This document shows positions 26,236 through 35,331 of a stretch of DNA of 64,000 bases, piece by piece. Numbering within the stretch: the stretch's first letter is position 1; every line of letters starts with the position of its first letter. The notes under the pieces were generated by a model. That model was not told where the DNA came from, searched no databases, and saw only the letters and a program-made list of their open reading frames with translations. Source of the stretch: Asticcacaulis sp. AND118. Lineage in GTDB: Bacteria > Pseudomonadota > Alphaproteobacteria > Caulobacterales > Caulobacteraceae. Where the stretch lies: contig NZ_CP084910.1 in assembly GCF_020535245.1 (NCBI RefSeq), forward strand, positions 406,001 through 470,000. Reading direction: 5' to 3'. Made by a program: the position numbers and the translations under genes.

Positions 26236-27072
26236 TTGGCCCTCAATGTCCGCGAGCAGACCCCCCAGTCTCAGCCAGAGTCGTTAAACGACCTGCGGCT
26301 CCGGATCGACGCGCTCGATGCCGAACTCCTGCGCCTCATCGATGAGCGCTCGGCCCTGGCGCGCGACATCGCCGCCGCAAAGACGCGCGAAGGCGGCGAT
26401 GCCTCGGCTTCCCTGCTGCGCCCCGACCGCGAAGCCATGCTGCTGCGCAAGCTGACGGGCAAGACGCGCGCGGCGGCCTCCGATGCCGCTATCGTGGCCA
26501 TCTGGCGCGAATTGATCTCGGAATCGCTGCGCATTCAGGGTGAAGGTCATGATGGTCTTCACCTTAATTTTTGGGCGGGAGAGGCTTCGGCCAATCTGCT
26601 CAAATGGAGCCGCGAACGCTTTGGGGCCGCCCCCGCTGAGGCGGGACTGGCCGAACCGGTGCAGGTCATCGCCGCCGCCCGCGATCCGCGCCATATCGGC
26701 ATACTCAGCCTCGACGCCCGCGCCGGGGCGTGGTGGGCGCGGCTTCTGGCCGAACCCTCTGTGCGCGTCATCTGCGCCCTGCCGGAACGCACGCCGGAAC
26801 GTCCGAGGGGGTTCGCCATCGCCGCGCTGAAACCCGAACCCACCGGCGACGATGTCAGCTATTGGGTGAGCGACAGCCGTCTGTCTGAGGCGGGGCTGAC
26901 TGAACTTCTGGGACAGCGCGGTCTTGCCGCCGAATGGCTGTGTTCGACCGGCGGCATGAAGCTCTTCGGTCTGTCCGGTTTCGTGCAGGAAAACGACAGC
27001 CGTCTCGATCCCAAGGCCGACAAGGCGCTGGGCAGCCTGTCCGGGATTATCGGCACCTCGCCGCGGATTTAA
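26236..27072 (+). CDS. Chorismate mutase (AroQ-type domain) with unassigned C-terminal region
   Basis: 278 residues. The first ~100 are an AroQ helical chorismate mutase: LNDLRLRIDALDAELLRLIDERSALARDIAAAK, then LRPDREAMLLRKL and IVAIWRELISESLRIQ. It would convert chorismate to prephenate. The following ~175 residues occupy the place of a prephenate dehydratase but lack clear dehydratase motifs, so the whole may be a degenerate or lineage-specific two-domain protein. TTG 26236 is the start, with GGAG seven bases upstream; no ATG is in frame. hisC follows about 200 bp later, a pairing consistent with aromatic amino acid synthesis. Confidence 0.78.
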   Translation: MALNVREQTPQSQPESLNDLRLRIDALDAELLRLIDERSALARDIAAAKTREGGDASASLLRPDREAMLLRKLTGKTRAAASDAAIVAIWRELISESLRIQGEGHDGLHLNFWAGEASANLLKWSRERFGAAPAEAGLAEPVQVIAAARDPRHIGILSLDARAGAWWARLLAEPSVRVICALPERTPERPRGFAIAALKPEPTGDDVSYWVSDSRLSEAGLTELLGQRGLAAEWLCSTGGMKLFGLSGFVQENDSRLDPKADKALGSLSGIIGTSPRI

Positions 27073-27079
27073 CTTTTCA

Positions 27080-27138
27080 TCCTCCCCTGTAGCGAAGCGT
27101 ACGGGGGAGATGTCGCCGCGAAGTCGTCGACGGAGGGG
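27080..27138. repeat. Half copies of families C and B
   Basis: TCCTCCCCTGTAGCGAAGCG...GACGGAGGGG is one arm of family C. It runs straight into CCCCCATCACCCGGCCTTTC...GGGGCGAGGG (27144-27190), one arm of family B. Together they fill the chorismate mutase-hisC gap. Confidence 0.6.
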
Positions 27139-27272
27139 CATTTCCCCCATCACCCGGCCTTTCGGGCACCCTCTCCTCGTGGGGCGAGGGATTTGGTGAA
27201 AGCGTCGCATTGAAGAGCGATCTCTGAACTGCTAACAGCGCACCCATAAGACCACACGTGCAGGACATCCCG

Positions 27273-28376
27273 ATGGATACCGTTTCGCCGCCCGCCTCCC
27301 AGCCCGAACCCAAAGCCGGTATCTGGGACATCGCCGCCTATGTCGGCGGCAAGTCGAAGATCGAGGGCGTGGCCGAGCCGGTCAAGCTGTCGTCCAATGA
27401 GAACGCGCTGGGCACTTCGTCCAAGGCCGTCGCCGCCTTCGAAGAGGCCCGTGCCAAGCTGTTCCGCTATCCCGACGGTCACGCCACCCCTCTGCGTGAG
27501 GCGGTCGCCGCCTATCACGGCCTCGAACCCGGCCGCCTGATCTTCGGCAATGGTTCCGATGAGGTCTTCGGCGTCCTCAATCAGGCCTGGCTGGAAGCCG
27601 GCGATAATATCGTGACTGGCGAGCACGGCTTCCTCGCCTACCGCATCAGCGCCGAAGCCTGTCAGGCCGAGGTGCGTCTGGCCCCGGAGCCGGCCCAGCG
27701 CGTCGAGATCGAGCGCCTGCTGGCGCTTGTCGATGCGCGGACCAAGATCGTCTACATTTCCAACCCGGCCAATCCGACCGGCACCTGGAACACCCCCGAA
27801 GAACTGGCCGATCTGCGCAGCCGCTTGCCCGCGCATATCCTGCTGGTCGTCGACGAGGCCTATGCCGAATTCGCCGATGAACCGACCTATCAGAGCGCCT
27901 TCGGTCTGGCGCGCGGGCACGATAACATCATCGTCACGCGCACCTTTTCCAAGATTCACGGTCTGGCCGGGCTGCGCGTCGGGTTCGGCTATGCCCCGGC
28001 GCGGGTGATCGAGGCGCTGGAGCGCATTCGCATGCCGTTCAACGTCAATCTGCCGGCGCAATATGCCGCCGTGGCTTCGCTGGGCGATCAGGTGCACCTC
28101 GATGCCTCGCGGGCGCAGGTCCTGCAATGGCGGCCGCGTTTCTATCAGGCGGTGCGGGCGCTGGGCTATCGCATCGACCGGAGCCAGGGCAATTTCGTGT
28201 TGATCCATTTTGCCGATGAAGCTCAGGCCGTGCGCGCCAATGCGCACCTGATGCAAAAGGGCTTTATCGTGCGTCATGTCGCGAATTATGGCTTGCCGCA
28301 GTGCCTGCGCGTGACGATCGGCAAGGACCACGAGAACGAAGGCTTCCTGGCGGCGCTGGGCGAGTTCGAGGGATAG
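27273..28376 (+). CDS. hisC: Histidinol-phosphate aminotransferase family enzyme
   Basis: 367 residues, a PLP fold type I aminotransferase. KLSSNENALGTS, RYPDGHATPLREAVA, the NPANPTGTW substrate loop, DEAYAEF and the PLP lysine Lys227 in TRTFSKIHGLAGLRVG are HisC signatures. Besides histidine synthesis, HisC of this group can transaminate prephenate or phenylpyruvate, which would fit the chorismate mutase gene just upstream. ATG 27273 is chosen over GTG 27258. Confidence 0.9.
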   Translation: MDTVSPPASQPEPKAGIWDIAAYVGGKSKIEGVAEPVKLSSNENALGTSSKAVAAFEEARAKLFRYPDGHATPLREAVAAYHGLEPGRLIFGNGSDEVFGVLNQAWLEAGDNIVTGEHGFLAYRISAEACQAEVRLAPEPAQRVEIERLLALVDARTKIVYISNPANPTGTWNTPEELADLRSRLPAHILLVVDEAYAEFADEPTYQSAFGLARGHDNIIVTRTFSKIHGLAGLRVGFGYAPARVIEALERIRMPFNVNLPAQYAAVASLGDQVHLDASRAQVLQWRPRFYQAVRALGYRIDRSQGNFVLIHFADEAQAVRANAHLMQKGFIVRHVANYGLPQCLRVTIGKDHENEGFLAALGEFEG

Positions 28377-28381
28377 AAAAT

Positions 28382-28558
28382 CATACCTCCCTGGCTATGC
28401 CGGGGAGGGGGGACCGCGCCCGAAGGGCGGGGTGGTGGGGTGTCTTGCGATATACCCACCTGCTCAGTTTTCTGAATTCAGTAAGAACCCCCACCACCAC
28501 ATCTCACTCACTACGTTCGTTCCTGCGGTCCCCCTCCCCAACAAGTTGGGGAGGTATA
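28382..28558 (+). repeat. Long palindromic intergenic element, family A copy 6
   Basis: Full copy: CATACCTCCCTGGC...CGGGGAGGGG, core GGGTGTCTTGCGATATACCC ... CAGTAAGAACCCCC, right arm CCACCACCACATC...GCGGTCCCCCTCCCC...GGGGAGGTATAG. It is followed by 90 bp of unassigned sequence before the Rieske gene. Confidence 0.85.
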
Positions 28559-28648
28559 GATACGGTGGTGCGACAAATAATCCCTTTCAGGGGCGGGGCG
28601 CGCTGACTATATTCGCCGCTTGCGCCCACTCTGTGTTATCGTTTGCCC

Positions 28649-29752
28649 ATGCCCGATCAATCCGCCCCGCCCGTCACCAAAGAACGCCTCGTCTTCGGAC
28701 AGGGCTACCTGAAGGACGCCTGGTATTTCGCGGCGCTGGCGGATGATCTGAAGCCGGGCAAGCTGCAACGCTACGAAATCCTCGGGGAGCCCGTGCTGCT
28801 GGCGCGCGACACCCAAGGCAAGGCCTATGCGATGCGCGACATCTGTCCGCACCGCGCCGCGCCTTTGTCAGCGGGCAAGATGATCCCGGACCCCAGGACG
28901 GGGCAGCCGGTGGTGCAATGCCCCTATCATGGCTGGACATTCGGCACCCATGGCGGGTGCACCGCCGTGCCCTCGCTGACCTCGGACCAGCCGATGGATG
29001 TGGAGCGCATCAAGGTGCGGTCGTACGCCGTGAGGGAACAGCAGGGCATGGTGTGGATCTACATAACCAACGATGCACGCCGTTCGACCGCGCCCGATCA
29101 TGAGCCGCCGGTCCTGCCGGGCGTGGTCGGCGGAAAGCCGATTATCGTCGAGAGCATGGACTTCGACAGCCACATCGACCACGCGGTGGTGGGGTTAATG
29201 GACCCCGCCCACGGCCCCTATGTGCATCAGCAATGGTGGTGGCGCTCCTCCAAGAAACAGCTCGAAAAGTCCAAGGCCTTCGAGCCGCGCGAGTTCGGTT
29301 TCGCCATGGTGCGTCACGCACCGTCGAAGAATTCCCGCGCCTATCGCATCCTCGGCGGCGCGCCGGCGACCGAGATCACCTTCCGCCTGCCGGGCGTGCG
29401 CTACGAGCATATCCAGATCGGTGAGCGACAAATTCTCGGCCTGACCTGCCTGACGCCGGTGCACGCGACCAAGACCCGCATCACGCAGATATTCTGGTCG
29501 GATCACTCCATCTTCCGCGCGATAGCGCCCCTCTTCAAATACGGCGCCAAGGCCTTCCTCAAGCAGGACGGCGACATGGTCAATCTGCAGAACGAAGGGC
29601 TGAAATACGATCCGTCGCTGCTGTGGATCGACGACGCCGACACGCAGGCCAAATGGTATCAGCAGCTCAAGAAGGAATGGATGGCGCATCGTTCGGAAGA
29701 CCGGCCTTTCGCCAATCCGCTCAAACCGGTGACCTTGAAGTGGACGAGCTGA
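28649..29752 (+). CDS. Rieske non-heme iron oxygenase, VanA-like alpha subunit
   Basis: 367 residues. The Rieske 2Fe-2S ligands are Cys66-x-His68 (DICPHRAAP) and Cys91-x2-His94 (CPYHGW). The catalytic domain contains DSHIDHAVVGLMDPAHGPYVHQQWWWR, which supplies candidate mononuclear iron ligands. It should hydroxylate or demethylate an aromatic or similar ring using electrons from a separate reductase, which is not encoded nearby. ATG 28649 begins MPDQSAPP; TTG 28643 is possible. The substrate is unknown. A bidirectional terminator follows. Confidence 0.87.
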   Translation: MPDQSAPPVTKERLVFGQGYLKDAWYFAALADDLKPGKLQRYEILGEPVLLARDTQGKAYAMRDICPHRAAPLSAGKMIPDPRTGQPVVQCPYHGWTFGTHGGCTAVPSLTSDQPMDVERIKVRSYAVREQQGMVWIYITNDARRSTAPDHEPPVLPGVVGGKPIIVESMDFDSHIDHAVVGLMDPAHGPYVHQQWWWRSSKKQLEKSKAFEPREFGFAMVRHAPSKNSRAYRILGGAPATEITFRLPGVRYEHIQIGERQILGLTCLTPVHATKTRITQIFWSDHSIFRAIAPLFKYGAKAFLKQDGDMVNLQNEGLKYDPSLLWIDDADTQAKWYQQLKKEWMAHRSEDRPFANPLKPVTLKWTS

Positions 29753-29773
29753 CCTTTTCCTGAAACCCAAATG

Positions 29774-29806
29774 AAAAAGCCGCCGGAGAAACTCCGGCGG
29801 CTTTTT
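29774..29806. terminator. Bidirectional rho-independent terminator
   Basis: AAAAAGCCGCCGGAG-AAA-CTCCGGCGGCTTTTT is a perfect 15-bp stem with A/T ends on both sides. It sits between the convergent Rieske oxygenase and TetR genes and can stop both transcripts. Confidence 0.92.
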
Positions 29807-29827
29807 CATGGGAGGAAGAAAAGTAGT

Positions 29828-30511
29828 TTACGCCGCAGCCTTGAGGCCGGAGACGATCAGCTCGACCTGAAAACGCAGGCGTTCGCTGGTGGCGGCGAAG
29901 GCTTGCCCGTCGCGATGGGCGCGGCGCAGGTTCGAGAAGGTCAGGTCTTCGAGGATTTCCGCGCCATGCTCAATGTCGGCCTTGGCCGGCAGTTCGTCAT
30001 GGTTCTGCGCGTGACGCAGGGTTTCGAAGATCACCTGACGGGTCAGGTCGGTGAGGCTGGCGATTTCGGACAGGCCGGGATTGGCTTCCATATCGGCGGC
30101 CTGACCGCTCCAGTTCATCACGAAGGCCGACAGGATCAGACGGGCATTGCCCTCGGCCGCCTCATAGGCGGTCAGGATCTGACGATGCAGGCGATCCGCC
30201 AGCGGGCGCGTCGAATCGTGCGCATCGATGGCGGCGGTAATGACGCGCGCGGTTTCCTCTTCGACGACCTTCACGAAGATCTCGTTCTTGTCGGCGAAGT
30301 TGGCGAAGACCGCGCCGGTCGACAGGCCGGCTTCACGCGCGATATCGCGCAGAGTGGCTGCCTCATAGCCGCGCTCCCGGAACAGAGCTTTGGCGGAGGC
30401 GAGGATTTTGAGGCGGTTCAGCTCTTTGGAACGCGCGCGCGCCCCCAGCGGCAGGGCCGACTCTTCCTGAGTGAGTTTGTCTTTCAGTTCATACGCCTGA
30501 TACATGGTCAT
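29828..30511 (-). CDS. TetR-family transcriptional regulator
   Basis: 227 residues. The TetR DNA-binding domain is at about 32-80 (RLKILASAKALFRERGYEAATLRDIAREAGLSTGAVFANFADKNEIF); the remainder is a helical ligand-binding domain with no recognisable ligand class. The first ~30 residues are a polar extension. ATG 30511 and ATG 30505 are both possible. It is transcribed divergently from the HIG1-domain gene across 338 bp that contains a candidate palindromic operator at 30716-30731. Confidence 0.88.
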   Translation of the reverse strand: MTMYQAYELKDKLTQEESALPLGARARSKELNRLKILASAKALFRERGYEAATLRDIAREAGLSTGAVFANFADKNEIFVKVVEEETARVITAAIDAHDSTRPLADRLHRQILTAYEAAEGNARLILSAFVMNWSGQAADMEANPGLSEIASLTDLTRQVIFETLRHAQNHDELPAKADIEHGAEILEDLTFSNLRRAHRDGQAFAATSERLRFQVELIVSGLKAAA

Positions 30512-30715
30512 TTAACGAGCTGGGTTGAGGACGGTGCGGGCCGCCGGTTGAACCTGTACCCATAGATGGGCATGAGGCTGAGGGATTTCAATGGGTTGCG
30601 CGATGTAATGCCTATCAGGTCAGGACGGCAACCCACAAAGGGGGTTAATGTCCGTAATTCGGTGGGAAACGGGTCCATTACCCCTGTGCGGGGAGGTCTG
30701 ACAACCGTTCAACGC

Positions 30716-30731
30716 GAATGATCGTTCATTC
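30716..30731. promoter_or_regulatory. Candidate TetR operator (inverted repeat)
   Basis: GAATGATCGTTCATTC is an inverted repeat GAATGA-N4-TCATTC in the 338-bp gap between tetR and the HIG1 gene, a typical position for an autoregulatory TetR site. The rest of that gap (30512-30849) shows no gene or repeat that I can name. Confidence 0.35.
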
Positions 30732-30849
30732 CGTCGCGCTCAGAACTTCATTACGCAGAAAAACAGGCAAAAAATAGACGGGGCCGCTAAAAAAGCGTAA
30801 TCCTGTAACAGGACGTGACCTGTCCGGAGAATCCACGCAGAGGCCCGAT

Positions 30850-31050
30850 ATGAGCACCTTTCTTCTGGTACTGACCCTTCTGTCCATGTTTGCCGTTCTG
30901 GTCGTGCTGGGGGCCGGGGTTTACAGCCTTTATCGCGGCGGGAAATTCGGCGAACGCTGGTCCAACAAGCTGATGCAGTGGCGCGTCATGCTTCAGGCCG
31001 TGGCCATCGGCCTGTTGTGCCTGTTCGCCTGGTGGAAAGCCGGACACTAG
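30850..31050 (+). CDS. HIG1-domain / twin-transmembrane small protein
   Basis: 66 residues with two membrane helices (about 3-26 and 46-62) linked by a short basic loop YRGGKFGERWSNKLMQWRVMLQ; the MQWRVMLQ segment resembles the HIG1 motif. Bacterial HIG1-like proteins are thought to interact with respiratory complexes. It is followed after 99 bp by the cobalamin adenosyltransferase gene, a gene pair seen in other alphaproteobacteria. ATG 30850 has a weak ribosome site. Confidence 0.78.
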   Translation: MSTFLLVLTLLSMFAVLVVLGAGVYSLYRGGKFGERWSNKLMQWRVMLQAVAIGLLCLFAWWKAGH

Positions 31051-31149
31051 AGTCCCGGCTGCAAATTCATTCAAGGCAATCAGGCGTTTGTCGCTTTTTA
31101 CGCCATAAATCGTCACCCTGCGGTTTTCCCACTGAGTCGGAACGCATCG

Positions 31150-31719
31150 ATGGTCAAGCTCAACAAGATCTACACCCGCACCGGTGACGACGGCACGACG
31201 GGCCTCGGCGACGGTGCGAGGCGTCTGAAAACCGATGCGCGCGTCGAGGCCATGGGCAGCGTCGACGAAGCCAATGCGGCCCTGGGCGTGGCGCGCCTGT
31301 TCGCCGACGGTGAGATGGATGCGCTGCTGGCGCAGGTGCAGAACGACCTGTTCGACCTAGGCGCCGATCTGGCGGTGCCGGACGACGGGCAGGCCAAGGG
31401 GTGGACGCCGCTGCGGCTCGACTTCATGCGGGTGGGAGCGCTGGAGCAGGCCATCGACCGCTATAATACCGATCTGGAGCCGCTCAATTCGTTCATCCTG
31501 CCGGCCGGTGCGCCGCTCAGCGCGCATCTGCATCTGGCGCGCACCATCGTGCGCCGGGCGGAGCGCGATGTGGTCGGGCTGAACCAGATACCGGAAGAGG
31601 TGGTCAACCCGTCGGTGGCGACCTATCTCAACCGTCTGTCGGACCTGCTGTTCGTGCTGGCGCGCCATGCCAACGATCAGGGTCGTGCCGACGTGTTGTG
31701 GGTGCCGGGCAAGCCGTAG
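31150..31719 (+). CDS. Cob(I)alamin adenosyltransferase, PduO/MMAB type
   Basis: 189 residues. The ATP-binding N-terminus KIYTRTGDDGTTGLGDGARRLK, then GSVDEANAALGVAR and the C-terminal RTIVRRAERDVVGL and YLNRLSDLLFVLARHAN motifs identify PduO-type adenosyltransferases. It attaches the adenosyl group of ATP to reduced corrinoid, making the B12 coenzyme. No B12 riboswitch is visible upstream and no other cobalamin genes lie in the window. Confidence 0.92.
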   Translation: MVKLNKIYTRTGDDGTTGLGDGARRLKTDARVEAMGSVDEANAALGVARLFADGEMDALLAQVQNDLFDLGADLAVPDDGQAKGWTPLRLDFMRVGALEQAIDRYNTDLEPLNSFILPAGAPLSAHLHLARTIVRRAERDVVGLNQIPEEVVNPSVATYLNRLSDLLFVLARHANDQGRADVLWVPGKP

Positions 31720-31727
31720 ACATGATC

Positions 31728-31902
31728 ATTCCTCCCCGACTTGTCGGGGAGGGGGACCGCGCCTGGAAGGCGTGGTGGTGGGGTATCTTGCGATATGTCC
31801 ACCCGCTCAGTTGGCTGAAATTTAAAAGAACCCCCACCACCGCATCTAGCTTGCTTTGCAAGCGTCGTGCGGTCCCCCTCCCCAACGAGTTGGGGAGGTA
31901 TG
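31728..31902 (+). repeat. Long palindromic intergenic element, family A copy 7
   Basis: Full copy: CATTCCTCCCCGACTTGTCG...GGGGACCGCGCC, core GGGGTATCTTGCGATATGTC ... TTAAAAGAACCCCC, right arm CCACCACCGCATC...GCGGTCCCCCTCCCC...GGGGAGGTATG. It touches the 3' end of the convergent small gene. Confidence 0.85.
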
Positions 31903-31903
31903 T

Positions 31904-32236
31904 TTATCGGGAGGCAGACGCCGACGCGCTTGCCGAAGCCGAGAGGGCCGCCGAATTGTCCACCGGCTTGGGCGAGCCGTCAGACGCGGTCATGGCGTCC
32001 TTGGTCGGCCACAGGATCTTCTGCTGTTCGCCCGGCTTGCGCTTTGTCAGCAGGGGCAGGTAGATCGGCGTCTCGCACGAGCGGTATTTGTTCGACCACC
32101 ACCCGCCATTGGCCTCGCACTTGCGGCGCGGCATTTCGTACAGCCCGCCGTAAACCAGTATGCCGGCGCTGGCCAGAATGAAGACGCCGAGCGCGATCAG
32201 CTTGACGCGCAGGATAAGATTTTTGTCGGTTTTCAT
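31904..32236 (-). CDS. Small single-pass membrane protein, unknown
   Basis: 110 residues from ATG 32236 (MKTDKNLILRVKLIALG). One membrane segment at about 10-30 (VKLIALGVFILASAGILVYGG), then a short periplasmic domain with two cysteines (RRKCEANGGWWSNKYRSCETPIYLPL) and an Ala-Ser dipeptide tail. The two Cys may form a disulfide. A longer frame upstream lacks start support. It faces the adenosyltransferase gene across repeat copy 7. Function unknown. Confidence 0.65.
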   Translation of the reverse strand: MKTDKNLILRVKLIALGVFILASAGILVYGGLYEMPRRKCEANGGWWSNKYRSCETPIYLPLLTKRKPGEQQKILWPTKDAMTASDGSPKPVDNSAALSASASASASASR

Positions 32237-32445
32237 GGTTGCGGGTTCTGCCACGGCGCGATCGGTTGAGTGGCCGTTTCCATGCCCGCAAATTGCCCCA
32301 CAGGCAAGTGAAATGGTTGCAGATGCGATCGGAAAGCCAAGAAAATTAGCGGGTTTCCGCCACGACACCGATTGACTTTGAGGGGCGGCGGCGTCACTAA
32401 ACTCAATCCAAATTGCGCAATAGTTTGCTGCGAGGGAAGCTCACC

Positions 32446-33192
32446 ATGAAGGTACTCGTACCCGTCAAGCGGGTGTTGGACTACAATGTCAAGGTCCGCG
32501 TCAAATCGGACCAGACCGGCGTCGATCTGGCCAATGTGAAGATGGCCATGAACCCTTTCGATGAAATCGCCGTCGAAGAAGCCGTCCGCCTGAAAGAAAA
32601 GGGCGTGGTGACCGAGATCGTCGCCGTCTCCATCGGCGTGGCCCAGTGCGAGGCCATTCTGCGCACGGCTCTGGCCATGGGCGCCGATCGCGGCATCCTC
32701 ATCGAAACCGATCAGGACCTGGAGCCGCTCGCGGTCGCCAAAGTGCTCAAGGCCGTGGCCGCCGAGGAAAATCCGGACATCGTCCTGATGGGCAAACAGG
32801 CCATCGACGGCGACAACAACGCCACTGGGCAGATGCTGTCGACCCTGCTCGACTGGCCGCAAGCGACGTTCGCGTCCAAGGTTGAAATCTCCGGCGGCGA
32901 AGCGCTGGTCACCCGTGAAATCGACGGCGGTCTGCAGACGCTAGGCGTCACGCTGCCGGCGGTCATCACCACCGATCTGCGCCTCAACGAGCCGCGTTAT
33001 GCGTCCTTGCCCAACATCATGAAGGCGAAGAAGAAGCCGCTCGATACGAAGACGCTGGGCGATTACGGCGTCGATGCCGCCGCCCGTCTGACGGTCGTCA
33101 AGGTCACCGAACCGGCCAGGCGTTCGGCCGGCGTCAAGGTCGACAGCGCCGATGCCCTCGTCGCCAATCTCAAGTCCGCGGGAGTCCTGTAA
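32446..33192 (+). CDS. etfB: Electron transfer flavoprotein beta subunit
   Basis: 248 residues beginning [20 protein letters not shown], with [49 protein letters not shown] and the [22 protein letters not shown] recognition loop ([18 protein letters not shown]) that docks on acyl-CoA dehydrogenases. It binds AMP and pairs with EtfA. ATG 32446 follows GAGGGAAG. Its stop overlaps the etfA start (TAATG), so the two are translationally coupled. Confidence 0.94.
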   Translation: MKVLVPVKRVLDYNVKVRVKSDQTGVDLANVKMAMNPFDEIAVEEAVRLKEKGVVTEIVAVSIGVAQCEAILRTALAMGADRGILIETDQDLEPLAVAKVLKAVAAEENPDIVLMGKQAIDGDNNATGQMLSTLLDWPQATFASKVEISGGEALVTREIDGGLQTLGVTLPAVITTDLRLNEPRYASLPNIMKAKKKPLDTKTLGDYGVDAAARLTVVKVTEPARRSAGVKVDSADALVANLKSAGVL

Positions 33193-34124
33193 TGGCTGTT
33201 CTGGTTATTGCCGATCATGACGGCGCGCACCTGCGCGACACGACGCTGAAGGTCGTCACGGCGGCGCAGAAGCTGTCGTCTGATATCGACGTGCTGGTCT
33301 ATGGCGAGGCCTCCGCCGTCGCCGCGCAGGCGGCTGCGGCTGCAGGCGTGCGCAAGGTGCTGACCGCCGAAAGCGCCGAGTTGAAGGCCGACATCGCCGA
33401 GGCCGTTTCGGCCCTGATCGTGTCGCTGGCCGGTGGCTACGACGCCATCGCCATCCCGGCTACGGCTTCGGGCAAGAATGTCGCGCCGCGCATCGCCGCC
33501 GCGCTGGACGTTTCTATCATTTCCGACGTCATCGAAGTGGTGGCGGGCGACACCTTCGTCCACCCCATCTATGCCGGCAACGCACTGGAAACCGTGAAGA
33601 CGGCCGATGCCAAAAAGGTCATCACCGTGCGCCCGACGGCCTTTGCCGCGGTCGCCGCTTCGGGCGGTTCGGCAGCGGTCGAAGCCGTGGCCGTTCCGGC
33701 CGTGACGCTGAAAACGCGCTTCGTCTCGGACGAGAAGGTCGTCTCCGACCGTCCGGAACTGGGTGCGGCCAAGGTCGTCGTTTCCGGCGGTCGGGCTCTG
33801 GGGTCGGCGGACGAGTTCAAGTCGGTGCTGGAGCCTCTGGCCGACAAGCTGGGCGCCGCTGTCGGCGCTTCGCGCGCGGCCGTCGATGCGGGCTATGCCC
33901 CTAACGATTATCAGGTGGGTCAAACCGGCAAGGTCGTGGCGCCGGGCCTGTACATCGCCGTCGGTATTTCGGGCGCTATTCAGCACCTGGCCGGCATGAA
34001 AGACTCCAAGGTCATCGTCGCCATCAACAAGGACCCCGAAGCCCCGATCTTCCAGATCGCGGACTATGGTCTGGTCGAGGACTATAAAACCGCCGTCCCG
34101 GCCCTGATCAAGGCGCTGGGTTAA
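33192..34124 (+). CDS. etfA: Electron transfer flavoprotein alpha subunit
   Basis: 310 residues. The FAD-binding C-terminal domain contains VVSGGRALGSADEFKSVLEPLADKLGAAVGASRAAVDAGY, GQTGKVVAPGLYIAVGISGAIQHLAGM and VAINKDPEAPIFQIADYGLVEDY. It carries electrons from acyl-CoA dehydrogenases to the quinone pool through ETF dehydrogenase. Start ATG 33192 overlaps the etfB stop. A beta-oxidation dehydrogenase gene follows after repeat copy 8. Confidence 0.94.
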   Translation: MAVLVIADHDGAHLRDTTLKVVTAAQKLSSDIDVLVYGEASAVAAQAAAAAGVRKVLTAESAELKADIAEAVSALIVSLAGGYDAIAIPATASGKNVAPRIAAALDVSIISDVIEVVAGDTFVHPIYAGNALETVKTADAKKVITVRPTAFAAVAASGGSAAVEAVAVPAVTLKTRFVSDEKVVSDRPELGAAKVVVSGGRALGSADEFKSVLEPLADKLGAAVGASRAAVDAGYAPNDYQVGQTGKVVAPGLYIAVGISGAIQHLAGMKDSKVIVAINKDPEAPIFQIADYGLVEDYKTAVPALIKALG

Positions 34125-34134
34125 ACCGCTGTTC

Positions 34135-34375
34135 TATACCTCCCCGGCTATGCCGGGGAGGGGGACCGCACGAGCCTGCCGTCAGGCAGGTGATCGGACC
34201 GCCGATGCGGATGTGGTGGTGGGGTGTCTTGCCACCTGTCCACCGATTAGGCCTGCTGAAATTTAAAAAGAACCCCCACCACCGCACCGTCTTCGCTGCG
34301 CTCAGTTGTGCGGTCCCATCGCTGGCGAAAGCTATACTTTCGCCGCGCTATACCCCAGCAAGCTGGGGAGGTATG
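34135..34375 (+). repeat. Long palindromic element, family A copy 8, with nested hairpin in right arm
   Basis: At 241 bp the longest copy. The right arm is interrupted: CGGTCCCATCGCTGGCGAAA, GCTATACTTTCGCC and GCGCTATACCCC replace the usual CGGTCCCCCTCCCC. The inserted GGCGAAAG-CTATA-CTTTCGCC is itself a palindrome. The left arm also has a 25-bp extra segment with GCCTGCC-GTCA-GGCAGG. It separates etfA from the 3-hydroxyacyl-CoA dehydrogenase gene. Confidence 0.8.
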
Positions 34376-34452
34376 TTTTTTTCCCTGTGCCCTTGATTAC
34401 CCGGTGGGGCGGTTTAAGCTCTCGCCTATAAAAATAAAACCGCGGGTTCCAC

Positions 34453-35331
34453 ATGACAGAGATCAAAGTCGTCGGCGTTATCGGGGCGGGCCAGATGGGT
34501 TCGGGCATCGCGCAGGTCTGCGCGCAGGCGGGTTACGAGGTCTTCCTCTACGATCAGCAGGCCACCGCCATCGCCAGGTCGATCGAAAAGATCAACAAGG
34601 GCATCGCCCGCTCGGTCGAAAAGGGCGTCATCACCGCCGAAACCGCCGCCACCGCCGTCACGCTGGTCAAGCCGGCGGCCATGGCTTCGGAGCTGTCGAC
34701 CTGCGATCTGGTCATCGAAGCCGCGACCGAAGACGAAGAGGTCAAGAAGGCCATCTTCAAGTCGGTGTCCGAGCATCTGAAACCCGAAGCCATTCTGGCC
34801 TCGAACACCTCGTCCATCTCGATCACGCGACTGGCCACCGCGTCGGACCGTCCGACGCGCTTTATCGGCCTGCACTTCATGAACCCCGTGCCGATCATGA
34901 AGCTGGTCGAGATCATCCGCGGCATCGCCACCGAGACCGACACCTATGAGGCGGCGGTGCGTTTCGCCGAGAGCCTCGACAAGATCACCGCCAATGCGCA
35001 GGACTATCCGGCCTTCATCGTCAACCGCATCCTGATCCCGATGATCAACGAAGCCATCTACACCCTGTACGAAGGGGTGGGGACGGTCGAGGCCATCGAT
35101 ACGGCGATGAAGCTGGGGGCCAACCACCCTATGGGCCCGCTGGAGCTGGGCGATTTCATCGGGCTCGATACGGTTCTGGCCATTATGAACGTCCTCTATG
35201 ACGGCCTGTCGGATTCCAAATATCGCCCCTGTCCGCTGCTGGTGAAGTATGTCGAAGCGGGCTGGTACGGGCGCAAGACCGGCCGGGGCTTCTATGACTA
35301 TCGCGGCGAAAAGCCGGTTCCGACAAGGTAA
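34453..35331 (+). CDS. 3-hydroxybutyryl-CoA dehydrogenase family enzyme
   Basis: 292 residues. The NAD-binding Rossmann turn is [22 protein letters not shown] (GAGQMG); [34 protein letters not shown] and the C-terminal [20 protein letters not shown] and [22 protein letters not shown] match short 3-hydroxyacyl-CoA dehydrogenases. It oxidises 3-hydroxybutyryl-CoA or makes it for polyhydroxybutyrate or butanoate metabolism. Together with etfBA upstream it forms an acyl-CoA redox group. Confidence 0.92.
   Translation: MTEIKVVGVIGAGQMGSGIAQVCAQAGYEVFLYDQQATAIARSIEKINKGIARSVEKGVITAETAATAVTLVKPAAMASELSTCDLVIEAATEDEEVKKAIFKSVSEHLKPEAILASNTSSISITRLATASDRPTRFIGLHFMNPVPIMKLVEIIRGIATETDTYEAAVRFAESLDKITANAQDYPAFIVNRILIPMINEAIYTLYEGVGTVEAIDTAMKLGANHPMGPLELGDFIGLDTVLAIMNVLYDGLSDSKYRPCPLLVKYVEAGWYGRKTGRGFYDYRGEKPVPTR

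Noticed and set aside
31904..32368. Longer version of the small membrane protein starting at 32368
   Set aside because: The extra 44 residues have no hydrophobic or domain logic, and ATG 32236 starts right before the membrane segment.
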